64,000 nucleotides of DNA, taken from Marinobacter subterrani. GTDB lineage: Bacteria > Pseudomonadota > Gammaproteobacteria > Pseudomonadales > Oleiphilaceae. The position numbers and the translations under genes were made by a program. The stretch is from positions 248,001-312,000 of the forward strand of contig NZ_LFBU01000001.1 in the NCBI RefSeq assembly GCF_001045555.1. The letters are read 5' to 3'. The notes beneath the pieces were generated by a model. That model was not told the DNA's origin, did not search any database, and was given only the letters and a program-made list of their open reading frames with translations. The stretch's first letter is position 1. Each line of letters starts with the position of its first letter. Below, piece by piece: positions 6,358 to 15,104 of this stretch.

Positions 6358-7567
6358 GCCTGACCGGCTGCCTTCTGGCGCCCCAATGTCCCGGTGGGCC
6401 CTCAAAAACGCCGGCACAGGCGCTACCACAGGATTGGCAGTGGCCGTCATCGGTGAGGTTCCAGGTGCTGAGTACGTACCAGTCGCGGCCAATGAGCAGC
6501 TCGCCGCAGTTGTGGCAGTATGTGCTGCCGCCTGATGTGTCATGCACATTGCCGGTGTAGGCGTAGCGAACGCCGTTATCCATGGCAATCTGGCGGGCCC
6601 GAGTGAGCGTCTCCGGCGGAGTTGGCGGGGTATCCATCATCTTCCAGTCCGGGTGGAATGCAGTGAAGTGCATGGGGACATCCGGCCCCAGTTTCTCCAC
6701 AACCCATCGGGTCATTTCATTGAGTTCCTGCCCGGAATCGTTTTCGCCCGGAATGAGCAGGGTTGTCAATTCCAGCCATACGCCGGTTTCATGTTTTATA
6801 TACTCGAGGGTTTCCAGCACCGGCTGCAGGTGCCCGCCGGTCACCTTGTGATAGAAGCGCTCCGTAAAGGCTTTGAGGTCAACGTTGGCGGCATCCATGT
6901 AACGGTAGAACTCCCGGCGGGGTTCTTCGGTCACATAGCCGGCGGTTACTGCAACCGAGCGCACGCCAACGTTGCGACAGGCCCTGGCCACATCTATGGC
7001 GTATTCGTGGAAGATGACCGGGTCGTTGTAGGTAAAGGCAACACTTTTGCAGCCCAGGCTCCGGGCGGCTCGGGCAATGGCTTCCGGGCTGGCCTGGTCG
7101 GCAAGTTCATCGGTTTCCCGGGATTTGGTCATGTCCCAGTTCTGGCAGAACTTACAGGCCAGGTTGCAGCCTGCGGTACCAAACGAGAGAACCGGGGTGC
7201 CGGGGAGGAAATGGTTGAGAGGCTTCTTTTCGATGGGGTCTATGCAGTAGCCACTGGAGCGCCCGTAGGTGGTCAGAACCATGGTGTCGTTCAGGCGCCC
7301 GCGCACAAAGCAGAGGCCGCGTTGGCCTTCATGGAGTTTGCAGAATCGCGGGCATAGACTGCACTGGATACGGCCATCATCGAGCCAGTGCCAGAATCCG
7401 ACCTCACGGCCCTGAAGAACCGGTATGTCGCCCACGGTGAGATCCCTCGCAATTTTGCTAACGGAACGCCTCAGATAATCTATAGTTTCCTTATGAGAGC
7501 GTGTCAATTTTCTCACAGGCAGGGCGTGCCCGCCGCGAATCGCCCTGTAAAGCAGGTGGCCAGCCAT
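6338..7567 (-). CDS. amrS: AmmeMemoRadiSam system radical SAM enzyme AmrS
   Basis: This is a radical S-adenosylmethionine enzyme. The 4Fe-4S ligands are in the motif GCNLACKFCQNW, preceded by a CSLCPRFCKL cluster and GQRGLCFVR typical of this subgroup. A late CHNCGELLI/CQSCG Cys-rich tail may bind another metal centre. The gene stands back to back with amrB-amrA, the AMMECR1/Memo partners, and the three make a set whose reaction is not established. The longest frame starts at 7567 and shares bases with the amrB ATG, which is unlikely. GTG at 7435 (just before GDIPVLQGREVGFW, with GAGG upstream) or GTG at 7516 are better starts. Confidence 0.9.
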   Translation of the reverse strand: MAGHLLYRAIRGGHALPVRKLTRSHKETIDYLRRSVSKIARDLTVGDIPVLQGREVGFWHWLDDGRIQCSLCPRFCKLHEGQRGLCFVRGRLNDTMVLTTYGRSSGYCIDPIEKKPLNHFLPGTPVLSFGTAGCNLACKFCQNWDMTKSRETDELADQASPEAIARAARSLGCKSVAFTYNDPVIFHEYAIDVARACRNVGVRSVAVTAGYVTEEPRREFYRYMDAANVDLKAFTERFYHKVTGGHLQPVLETLEYIKHETGVWLELTTLLIPGENDSGQELNEMTRWVVEKLGPDVPMHFTAFHPDWKMMDTPPTPPETLTRARQIAMDNGVRYAYTGNVHDTSGGSTYCHNCGELLIGRDWYVLSTWNLTDDGHCQSCGSACAGVFEGPPGHWGARRQPVRLSDYRV

Positions 7568-8378
7568 GTCTGCGAACGTACGAAAACCCGCCGTCGCCGG
7601 TGTATTCTACCCGGACGATCCTGCCCGGCTGAGAGCCATGGTTGACGGTTTCCTGAACCAGATTCCTGTGGAAGGGCCGGCTCCCAAGGCCATTATTGTT
7701 CCCCATGCCGGGTACCAGTTTTCCGGCGCTGTTGCCGCCCGTGCCTATGCCCGGCTTGCGCCGCTTCACGACCGCATTCACAGGGTGGTTCTTCTGGGGC
7801 CTTCCCATCGTGTAGCCCTGAAGGGGATTGCCGCGCCGACGGCGGGCTTCTTCGAAACGCCGCTGGGCAATGTGCAGGTGGAGCAGAGCGTGCTGGCAAG
7901 GCTTCAGGCGTTGCCTCAGGTTGGCTATCTGGATTCAGCGCACCAGCTCGAGCACAGTCTTGAGGTGCACTTGCCGTTCCTGCAGTCGGTTTTTGACCAC
8001 TTTACCCTGGTGCCGCTGGTGGTGGGGGAGTGCTCTCCTGAAGCAGTTGCCGAGGTGCTGGAAGCACTCTGGGGAGGTGACGAAACCCTGGTCGTGATCA
8101 GTTCGGATCTGAGTCACTACCACAGCTACTCTGTTGCCTGCGAACTGGACAGCACTACCACCAGGCATATCGAGAATCTGGATTATCGCCACATCGGTTA
8201 TGAAGACGCCTGTGGGCGAAACCCGGTTAATGGCCTGCTGTTTCTGGCAGAGAAGCGAGGCCTGAAAGTAACCACCCTGGATCTTTGCAACTCCGGTGAC
8301 ACCGGTGGGCCGAAGGATCGTGTTGTGGGCTACGGCGCCTATGCCATCACCGAGGCACCGGACAGCCATGTTCAATGA
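7566..8378 (+). CDS. amrB: AmmeMemoRadiSam system protein AmrB (Memo-like)
   Basis: This 270-residue protein is of the MEMO1 family. It starts VRKPAVAGVFYPDDP and has the conserved His-bearing segments PHAGYQFSGAVAARAY, LLGPSHRV, EHSLEVHLPFLQ and SSDLSHY, which line an active site related to that of class III extradiol dioxygenases. Length fits the family. It overlaps amrA by 11 bases, so the two are translationally coupled, and it diverges from amrS. The family is linked to redox signalling in eukaryotes, but its bacterial role is open. Confidence 0.93.
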   Translation: MSANVRKPAVAGVFYPDDPARLRAMVDGFLNQIPVEGPAPKAIIVPHAGYQFSGAVAARAYARLAPLHDRIHRVVLLGPSHRVALKGIAAPTAGFFETPLGNVQVEQSVLARLQALPQVGYLDSAHQLEHSLEVHLPFLQSVFDHFTLVPLVVGECSPEAVAEVLEALWGGDETLVVISSDLSHYHSYSVACELDSTTTRHIENLDYRHIGYEDACGRNPVNGLLFLAEKRGLKVTTLDLCNSGDTGGPKDRVVGYGAYAITEAPDSHVQ

Positions 8379-8928
8379 TCAGGAGCGAGAGGCTCTTTTG
8401 GAGGTGGCCTCTGCTTCCGTTCGTCATGGACTCGGCGGTGGGCAGCGGTTGCCGGTGGAGCCGGAGGAGTACCCGGAGAGGCTGGCAAGGCCTGGGGCCT
8501 GTTTTGTCACGCTGACAATCTCTGGCGGTTTGAGGGGCTGCATTGGTTCTCTGGAAGCAAGGCTGCCGCTCATCCAGGACTGTGCCGACAATGCGTTTGC
8601 AGCGGCCTTCCGGGACTTCCGCTTTCCTCCGGTTGCGGCACAGGAGCTGGACCTGTTGGAGTATCAGGTGTCGGTTCTGAGTGTGCCTGCGCCCCTGCAT
8701 TTCGTGTCTGAGGATGATCTGCTCTCGCAGTTGCGCCCGGGCACCGATGGCCTGGTGCTTGAGCAGGGCAGTCGCCGGGCCACGTTTTTGCCGTCGGTCT
8801 GGGAGACCCTGCCGGAGCCGCACCAGTTTCTTGGCCATCTGAAGCAAAAAGCAGGGTTCGCGCCGGACTACTGGTCGGACGCTATCAAGGCGTACCGCTA
8901 TACCGTTGAATCCATCAGGAGGATGTAA
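8368..8928 (+). CDS. amrA: AmmeMemoRadiSam system protein AmrA (AMMECR1-like)
   Basis: This 186-residue protein carries the AMMECR1 domain with the hallmark LRGCIGSLEARLPL, preceded by GACFVTLTISGG and followed by EYQVSVLS and FLPSVWETLPEPHQFLGHLK. The ATG at 8368 lies inside the end of amrB (11-base overlap) and starts MFNDQEREALLEVA, matching the expected N-terminus. Its stop overlaps an ATG (TAATG) with an excellent AGGAGG site, pointing to a coupled next gene whose frame seems damaged. Confidence 0.93.
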   Translation: MFNDQEREALLEVASASVRHGLGGGQRLPVEPEEYPERLARPGACFVTLTISGGLRGCIGSLEARLPLIQDCADNAFAAAFRDFRFPPVAAQELDLLEYQVSVLSVPAPLHFVSEDDLLSQLRPGTDGLVLEQGSRRATFLPSVWETLPEPHQFLGHLKQKAGFAPDYWSDAIKAYRYTVESIRRM

Positions 8929-8947
8929 TGCAGGCGACCGGGTCGTC

Positions 8948-9244
8948 ATGGCTGCGGCAGAGGCCGTCAGGTATTCCCCGCAGCCCGTTACTGTGCTGCT
9001 GGACGACAAGGATGCCGATATGCCGCCCGACCGGATAGAGCTGATCAGGCAGGATCTTGGTATTGCCGGCTCAGATTTGCGGATGAGGGCGCTTCCCGTC
9101 AAGGATCCTGTTACCATCGCGCAGATTTTACGTCAGGAGAGGGTGACCCAGCTTGTGGTAAGCCGGGATTGCGCGCTGCTTCGGCAGCCTGGCGCCGACG
9201 CGTTGCTGGCGGCGCTTGATTTACCGGTAACCATAACGCCCTGA
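8948..9244 (+). CDS. Hypothetical protein, probably frameshifted at its 5-prime end
   Basis: The protein-like frame reads MAAAEAVRYSPQPVTVLL and continues through QDLGIAGSDLRMRALPV to the stop at 9244. It resembles an alpha/beta domain but I do not recognise the family. The best translation start is ATG 8928, which overlaps the amrA stop (TAATG) and has AGGAGG at 8917-8922, but that ATG lies in another frame and stops after a few dozen codons. The protein frame is open upstream through GDRVVMAAA, so a one-base indel between 8931 and 8936 would join it to ATG 8928. As it stands, translation would have to use ATG 8948 with a poor site. Confidence 0.5.
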   Translation: MAAAEAVRYSPQPVTVLLDDKDADMPPDRIELIRQDLGIAGSDLRMRALPVKDPVTIAQILRQERVTQLVVSRDCALLRQPGADALLAALDLPVTITP

Positions 9245-9284
9245 ACCCGCCAGATATTTTTCCGACCACCCAGGTGTTTTTTTG

Positions 9285-10010
9285 ATGTTTCTGGATGTTC
9301 TCTATGTGATTGGTTTAACCACGCTCGCCGGAGCCTGTATTCCGCTGGGTGGCCTGCTCGCCAGCGTGGAGCGAATCAGCCCGAACTGGCTGGAGCTGGA
9401 GTTCCGGCATTTCCTGATCGCTTTTGGGGGCGGGATTCTTCTCGGTGCGGTTTCAGTGGTTCTGATTCCCCAGGGGCAGGAGAGTATGGGCGATTCCCTG
9501 TGGGCCATACCGACGATTATCGCGGGCGGCCTGCTGTTCTTTGCGGTGGAGCGCGTGCTCGGCCTGAAGCGTCGGGAGTCGCCTCAACTGATGGGGGTAA
9601 TGCTGGATTTTGTCCCGGAAGCCACAGCGTTGGGCGGGCTTACGTTGGTAAGCCCGAAAATTGCCTTGCTGATGGCGGTGTTGATTGCGTTGCAGAATCT
9701 TCCGGAGGGGTTTAATGCCTACCGGGAGTTATCGAGCCTGCCCGGTTACACCTCCCGAAAAACTCTCGCTTTCATGGGGTGTCTGGTCAGTGCCGGTCCC
9801 GCTGCCGGTTTACTGGGTTACTTTTTTCTCTCGGAACAGCCGGTGATTCTTGGTGCCGTTATGCTCGTGGCGTCCGGTGGCATTCTTTATCTGATCTTCC
9901 AGGACATTGCCCCGCAGTCACGGCTCGAGCGGCACTGGGGGCCGCCGCTTGGCGCCGTCGCGGGCTACTGCCTCGCTCTGTTCAGCCATGGTCTGGTCAC
10001 CCATTTCTGA
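9285..10010 (+). CDS. ZIP-family divalent metal transporter, divergent
   Basis: This 241-residue inner-membrane protein has about eight hydrophobic segments and the overall ZIP layout. The two metal-binding helices carry DFVPEATALGG and LQNLPEGF. In typical ZIP proteins these motifs are HxxPEG-like with a His as first ligand. Here Asp and Gln stand in those positions while Pro and Glu are kept. Substrate may therefore differ from zinc, or transport may be altered. ATG 9285 was chosen over an overlapping TTG at 9282. It stands alone between the amr genes and a convergent protease gene. Confidence 0.75.
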   Translation: MFLDVLYVIGLTTLAGACIPLGGLLASVERISPNWLELEFRHFLIAFGGGILLGAVSVVLIPQGQESMGDSLWAIPTIIAGGLLFFAVERVLGLKRRESPQLMGVMLDFVPEATALGGLTLVSPKIALLMAVLIALQNLPEGFNAYRELSSLPGYTSRKTLAFMGCLVSAGPAAGLLGYFFLSEQPVILGAVMLVASGGILYLIFQDIAPQSRLERHWGPPLGAVAGYCLALFSHGLVTHF

Positions 10011-10018
10011 ACCGTCGG

Positions 10019-11929
10019 TCAGGCAATCTTGCGTGCGTCTTCCTTGCGCAGGATTTCCTCAATTTCCTCGCCTGCCAGGGTTTCCTGGTTCAGAACCGCC
10101 CTGGTGAGGGCTTCAAGCTGGTCACGGTGTTCGGTCAGAAAATCAAACGTCGCTTTTTCCAGCCCCATCAGCTGTGACTGGATTTCGGCGTCGATCAGCT
10201 CAGCCATTTTTTCGCTGAACTCCCTGGGCAGGCCCATTTCCCGGCCCAGGAATACATGCTCTTCGCCAATGCTCAGCCCCAGGGGGCCGATTTTCTCGCT
10301 CATGCCCCACTGGCCGATCATCCGGCGAACAAGCGTGGTGGCCTCCTTCAGATCGTTCTGCGCACCGGTACTGACCTCGCCGTAGATCAGCTTTTCCGAA
10401 CACCGCCCACCGAGCATCACCTTGATGCGGTCTTTCAGATAGCTTTCCGTGTAGGTGTAGTGGTCGTCCTTCGGGGTCTGTTCGGTGACTCCCATGGCCA
10501 TGCCGTGGGGGATGATGGTGATTTTGGTGAGAGGGTCGGCATTGGGCATGTAGTAGGCCATGATGGCATGGCCGCATTCGTGATAAGCCACGGCTTCCCG
10601 CTCCGTCGGGGTGAGCCGGGTGTCTCTTTGCTCGCCAAGGATGATTCTGTCCCGGGCCAGATCAAAGCAGTGGGCGTTGACCTCATGCAGGTTTTCACGG
10701 GCTGCGGTCAGGGCGGCCTCGTTCACCAGGTTTTTCAGGTCTGCGCCGGAGAAGCCGATGGTGCGGGAGGCCAGTTGTTCGAGGTTGACATCGTCAGCCA
10801 GGGGTACCTTGCGCACGTGCACCTGCAGAATAGCGGTGCGGGCGTCCTTGTGGGGGCGGTCGAGGGTGATCTTACGGTCAAACCGGCCCGGGCGGAGCAG
10901 GGCGCTGTCCAGAACATCCGGCCGGTTGGTGGCAGCGAGCACCAGGACATTTTCGTGGGCCTCGAAGCCGTCCATTTCGGTCAGGATCTGGTTCAGCGTC
11001 TGTTCGCGCTCGTCGTGCCCGCCGCCCAGGCCGGCGCCCCGGGAGCGGCCGATGGCGTCGAGCTCATCAATGAAAATCAGAGACGGGGCGTCCTTGCGCG
11101 CTTCCTGGAACATATCCCGCACCCGGGCGGCACCCACACCCACGAACATCTCAATAAATTCTGACGCGCTGATGCTGTAGAAAGGCACCTCCGCCTCGCC
11201 GGCGATGGCACGGGCCAGCAGGGTCTTGCCGGTTCCCGGCGGGCCAACCAGCAACACGCCCTTGGGCATGACGGCGCCCAGGGCCCGGTACTTTTCGGGG
11301 GACTTGAGAAAGTCGATAATCTCGGCAATTTCCCGCTTGGCGGACTCAATGCCGGCTACATCATCGAGGGTGGCGGTGGACGTTTCCTTACGCGCCCGCC
11401 GGGCCTTCGACCGGCTGAAATTGAACGGGCCACCGCCCTGGGTCATCCGTTTCTGTGCCGCGCCCCAGAACCAGAACATCAGTCCCAGCAACAGGAGCCA
11501 GGGCAGAAAGCCACGAATCATTTCCTGCCACCAAGGCAGGCCAGAGGGCGCAGCCCGGATGGTCACCTGATGTTCCTCCAGCAGGTTCAGCAGAGATGGA
11601 TCCTCCATTGGCGGGCGTATGGTGCGGAACCCCGGGCTGCTAGGCCGGGCGGGGGTGTCAGAGCTCAACGCCGCCGTGCCACTGTCGGTGAACAGGCCGG
11701 TAATGGCTTCTTGCCTGAGGGTGACTTCCGCCACCTGGTTGTTCATTACAGCGGCTTTGAACTCCGAGTAGGCCAGTTCCCGAAGCTGGGGCTGGTTTCC
11801 GTCCTGAAGCCAGAGTATCGCCAGGAAAATGGCGGCGCTGAGCCACAGGAAGGAGAACTGGTTCGGCATAGCCGGTTGCGGATTGTTGTCCGGCTTGTGC
11901 GGATTGCTCGGCCCGTTTGGTGCTGTCAT
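10019..11929 (-). CDS. FtsH-type membrane AAA zinc metalloprotease
   Basis: This 636-residue protein has two N-terminal membrane segments ([17 protein letters not shown] and [16 protein letters not shown]) with a periplasmic loop between them. The AAA domain follows, with Walker A GPPGTGKT, Walker [10 protein letters not shown] and [12 protein letters not shown]...RPGRFDR. The M41 peptidase part has the zinc site HECGH. ATG 11929 was chosen because it has a GGAG site and overlaps the upstream stop by ATGA. The main housekeeping ftsH is usually beside rlmE and folP, so this may be a second paralogue. It is coupled to the small thiamine-binding-like gene. Confidence 0.9.
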   Translation of the reverse strand: MTAPNGPSNPHKPDNNPQPAMPNQFSFLWLSAAIFLAILWLQDGNQPQLRELAYSEFKAAVMNNQVAEVTLRQEAITGLFTDSGTAALSSDTPARPSSPGFRTIRPPMEDPSLLNLLEEHQVTIRAAPSGLPWWQEMIRGFLPWLLLLGLMFWFWGAAQKRMTQGGGPFNFSRSKARRARKETSTATLDDVAGIESAKREIAEIIDFLKSPEKYRALGAVMPKGVLLVGPPGTGKTLLARAIAGEAEVPFYSISASEFIEMFVGVGAARVRDMFQEARKDAPSLIFIDELDAIGRSRGAGLGGGHDEREQTLNQILTEMDGFEAHENVLVLAATNRPDVLDSALLRPGRFDRKITLDRPHKDARTAILQVHVRKVPLADDVNLEQLASRTIGFSGADLKNLVNEAALTAARENLHEVNAHCFDLARDRIILGEQRDTRLTPTEREAVAYHECGHAIMAYYMPNADPLTKITIIPHGMAMGVTEQTPKDDHYTYTESYLKDRIKVMLGGRCSEKLIYGEVSTGAQNDLKEATTLVRRMIGQWGMSEKIGPLGLSIGEEHVFLGREMGLPREFSEKMAELIDAEIQSQLMGLEKATFDFLTEHRDQLEALTRAVLNQETLAGEEIEEILRKEDARKIA

Positions 11930-12174
11930 TTCGGTCTCCGGTCGCCCTCCATGATTTTTGCCACGAAGACGGATTTGCCATAAGTCTCGAATGACCACTT
12001 CATGGTATCCGAGAGAACCTTCATTACTTCATCGTAGTCGCCAAAAATTTCGGTGCTCATTCGCCCGGGATAGACTTCCAGGCCGGTTTGCTCCAGGCGG
12101 GCTATGAGTTCCCGTATTGGCTGTTTGTAGTCTTCTTTCAGGGGATAACAGCTCAGTTGTACAGAAAGATACAT
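11926..12174 (-). CDS. Thiamine-binding-like small protein (YkoF / MTH1187 fold)
   Basis: This 82-residue protein starts MYLSVQLSCYPLKEDY and contains LEQTGLEVYPGRMSTEIFGD and MKWSFETYGKSVFVAKIMEG. This matches the short ferredoxin-like YkoF/MTH1187 family that binds thiamine or its pyrimidine part. ATG 12174 begins the conserved domain, and the longer frame to 12207 does not look coding. Its stop overlaps the start of the FtsH-type gene (ATGA), so the two form one translation unit. Why a thiamine-binding-like protein should be coupled to a membrane protease is not known. Confidence 0.8.
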   Translation of the reverse strand: MYLSVQLSCYPLKEDYKQPIRELIARLEQTGLEVYPGRMSTEIFGDYDEVMKVLSDTMKWSFETYGKSVFVAKIMEGDRRPK

Positions 12175-12216
12175 AATGCCTCCGTTCAGATCAGTGACTC
12201 CGGTCAATTACAATCT

Positions 12217-13980
12217 TCAGTAGCCCATGGCTGATGAAGTACTTCGTCTTGGGTCGGCTCCTCCGTAAAGAGTGCCATCCTCTCCAATCATAATACTCTG
12301 GATGGCGCCCATGGCCGAATTACGCACCACTTTGTGGCCCTGTTGTTCCAGCAGGCGAATGGTGTCCGGGCTGATGCCCTGTTCAATGCGGATTTCATCC
12401 GGCAACCATTGGTGGTGTATCCGCGGCACACTCACCGCCGTCTGGATGTTCATGCCATGATCAATCACGTTCATGATCACCTGCAAGGTGGTGGTGATAA
12501 TCCGCGAGCCGCCGGGGCTGCCTGTTACCAGCACATTTTTGCCATTTTTTTTGACGATGGTGGGCGACATGGAGCTGAGCATGCGCTTGCCGGGCTCAAC
12601 CTTGTTGGCCTCACCACCAATCAGGCCGTAAGCGTTGGGCACGCCGGGCTTGGCGCTGAAGTCGTCCATTTCATTGTTGAGCAGGAAGCCGGCCCCCTCA
12701 ACCGTAATGCCGGAGCCATAACTGAAGTTGATGGTGTAGGTGTTCGACACAGCGTTGCCCCACTTGTCCACCACCGAGAAGTGTGTGGTTTCGGGGCTTT
12801 CCCAGGGGGCCGGCTGGCCTGGGTTGATATCACTGGCGGGGCGGGCCTTCTGCGGGTCTATGCTTTTCCGGAGTTCTTCGGCGTAGCCCTTGCTGGTCAG
12901 GCCCTGCAGCGGTACCTCCACATAGTCCGTGTCACCGAGGTATTTCGAACGGTCGGCGTAAGCCAGCTTCATGGCTTCCGCCATGTGGTGAATTGCAGCG
13001 GCTGAATTGTGGCCAAATTCGGCCATCGGGAAACCTTCCAGAATGTTGAGGATCTGGACAATGTGGGTGCCGCCGGAGGAAGGCGGAGACATGGAATAGA
13101 TATCGTAGCCACGGTAGGTGCCGTGCACCGGAGTGCGAACCACCGGCTGGTAGTTCTTCAGATCCTCAAGGGTAATCAGGCCATCGTGCCGTGCCATTTC
13201 TCCTGCAATCAGCTCGGCGGTTTTGCCCTGGTAAAAGCCGCTCACCCCGTTATCCGCAATTCGCTGCAGAGTGGCTGCCAGCTCCGGTTGGCGAAAGCGT
13301 TCGCCGGGTTGCCAGGCGCTGCCGTCTTCCTTATAGAAGGTTTTGAGGCTGGCAGGCCAGCGCCCAAGCCGGTCCCGGGCCTGCTCCAGGCCTTCGGTAA
13401 AGCGTCGGGGCACGATAAAGCCTTCGCGGGCCAGTTTGATCGCCGGTGCCAGGGCCTGGTCCAGGGAAATGGTGCCGTGACGTTCCAGGGCCAGGGCAAG
13501 CCCCGCCACGGTACCGGGTACGCCTGCGGCCAGATGGGTAAACCTGCTGCGATCTTTGACCACGTTTCCGGCTTCATCCTGGAACATGGTTGCGGTGGCC
13601 GCCGCCGGGGCCTTTTCCCGGTAATCAATGGCTTCCGGCTCAGAACCGTCACCTCGGGCGATCAGCATGAAACCACCACCACCGATATTGCCCGAGCGGG
13701 GCTGGGTAACCGCCAGGGCGAAGCCCGCTGTGACCGCGGCATCCACCGCATTCCCACCGTTCCTGAACACCTCAAGGGCGACTTCAGTGGCGAGCGTGTG
13801 ACTGGTGGCAACCATGCCCTGCTGGGCGGTAACCGGGTGAAATCGCTCGCCTTCGAGAATGGCTTGTCCGAAGGCCGGCACTGTAAAGATCAGGAAGGTT
13901 AGTGCAACTGCAATCGAAAGGCGCTCTGAGCGCCCCCTGGCGAAGTTTTTGGCTGTGCGGTGGTAGAGGCCTCTGTCCAT
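12217..13980 (-). CDS. ggt: Gamma-glutamyltransferase (periplasmic)
   Basis: This enzyme cleaves or transfers the gamma-glutamyl group of glutathione and related compounds. The 587-residue precursor has a signal peptide (LSIAVALTFLIFTVPAFGQA). It matures by self-cleavage before the catalytic Thr at about residue 398 in PETTHFSVVDKWGNAVSNTY. Other family marks are SGNIGGGGFMLI, YREKAPAAA and SSMSPTIV...GSPGGSRIITT. Length is normal. It is separated from the thiamine-binding-like gene by about 40 bases, so co-transcription is possible. Confidence 0.95.
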   Translation of the reverse strand: MDRGLYHRTAKNFARGRSERLSIAVALTFLIFTVPAFGQAILEGERFHPVTAQQGMVATSHTLATEVALEVFRNGGNAVDAAVTAGFALAVTQPRSGNIGGGGFMLIARGDGSEPEAIDYREKAPAAATATMFQDEAGNVVKDRSRFTHLAAGVPGTVAGLALALERHGTISLDQALAPAIKLAREGFIVPRRFTEGLEQARDRLGRWPASLKTFYKEDGSAWQPGERFRQPELAATLQRIADNGVSGFYQGKTAELIAGEMARHDGLITLEDLKNYQPVVRTPVHGTYRGYDIYSMSPPSSGGTHIVQILNILEGFPMAEFGHNSAAAIHHMAEAMKLAYADRSKYLGDTDYVEVPLQGLTSKGYAEELRKSIDPQKARPASDINPGQPAPWESPETTHFSVVDKWGNAVSNTYTINFSYGSGITVEGAGFLLNNEMDDFSAKPGVPNAYGLIGGEANKVEPGKRMLSSMSPTIVKKNGKNVLVTGSPGGSRIITTTLQVIMNVIDHGMNIQTAVSVPRIHHQWLPDEIRIEQGISPDTIRLLEQQGHKVVRNSAMGAIQSIMIGEDGTLYGGADPRRSTSSAMGY

Positions 13981-14123
13981 ATCTCCATTCCTCGTTTCTG
14001 GCGTTCAGATAAGCTATCATAGCCGGTCATTTTCAGAGGTGCGTACCGTTAACCTGCCGGTAACGCCGGTGGTGACTTCCCGAAGCACCTGCTTTCCCGG
14101 ATTTCAGTTAAGGAAAGGCTTTC

Positions 14124-14978
14124 ATGGAGCATACCTATCGTCTTGTGATTTCCTGCCCCGATCGGGTGGGAATTGTCGCCAAGGTGAGTAATTTTCTGTC
14201 GACCTACAACGGCTGGATTACCGAGGCGAGTCACCACTCGGACACCCATACCGGCTGGTTTTTCATGCGACATGAAATCAAGGCCAGGTCGATTCCGTTT
14301 GGCCTGGACCAGTTCCGTGCCGCGTTCGAGCCGATTGCCCGTGAGTTCAACATGAACTGGCACATTGCGGATTCGGCCCAGCCAAAGAAAGTCGTGCTGA
14401 TGTGCAGCAAGGAATCCCACTGCGTGGCGGATCTGCTTTACCGCTGGCACAGCAAGGAAATTAACGCCGAGATTGTGGCCGTGATTTCCAACCACGACGA
14501 CCTTCGCCGAATGGTGGAATGGCACGAGATTCCCTACCACTATGTGCCGGTCAGCAAGGAAAACAAGGCGGACGCCTTTGCCCATATCGAGGACCTTTTC
14601 CACAAATACGAAGCCGATGTGGTGGTGCTGGCCCGCTACATGCAAATCCTGCCGGCGGAGCTGTGTGAAAAGTACTCCGGCAAGGTGATCAATATCCATC
14701 ACAGCTTCCTGCCGTCGTTTGCCGGGGCCCGCCCGTATCACCAGGCCTACAGCCGCGGTGTAAAGCTGATTGGCGCCACATGCCACTACGTGACCCAGGA
14801 TCTCGACGAGGGGCCGATTATCGAGCAGGACGTTATCCGGATTACCCACAGCGACTCTATCGAGGATATGGTCCGCCTGGGCAAGGATGTGGAAAAGAAC
14901 GTGCTGGCCCGCGGCCTGCGCTCGCACATCGAAGACCGGGTGATTACCTACGAAAACAAGACAGTGGTGTTTGATTAA
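14124..14978 (+). CDS. purU: Formyltetrahydrofolate deformylase PurU
   Basis: PurU hydrolyses 10-formyltetrahydrofolate to formate and tetrahydrofolate and balances the one-carbon pool. The 284-residue protein has an N-terminal ACT domain (YRLVISCPDRVGIVAKVSNF) and a formyltransferase domain. That domain carries the motifs INIHHSFLPSFAGARPYHQA and GVKLIGATCHYVTQDLDEG, including the catalytic Asn-His-Asp set. Length fits. It is a single gene upstream of gyrA, divergent from ggt. Confidence 0.96.
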   Translation: MEHTYRLVISCPDRVGIVAKVSNFLSTYNGWITEASHHSDTHTGWFFMRHEIKARSIPFGLDQFRAAFEPIAREFNMNWHIADSAQPKKVVLMCSKESHCVADLLYRWHSKEINAEIVAVISNHDDLRRMVEWHEIPYHYVPVSKENKADAFAHIEDLFHKYEADVVVLARYMQILPAELCEKYSGKVINIHHSFLPSFAGARPYHQAYSRGVKLIGATCHYVTQDLDEGPIIEQDVIRITHSDSIEDMVRLGKDVEKNVLARGLRSHIEDRVITYENKTVVFD

Positions 14979-15104
14979 GGCCGCCTCACAGTTGCCCCGG
15001 ACAGGGTGTGACTGTGGTAGACTTGTCGGCTTGTTGAAGAATAACTATGGGGCCCGGAAACGGCCCTGATACGACTTCCAGATAACGCAAAGGAACCTTT
15101 CTCG

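Noticed and set aside
12334..13902. Two long plus-strand frames (223 and 297 codons)
   Set aside because: Both are antisense to ggt; no motif or ribosome binding site supports them.
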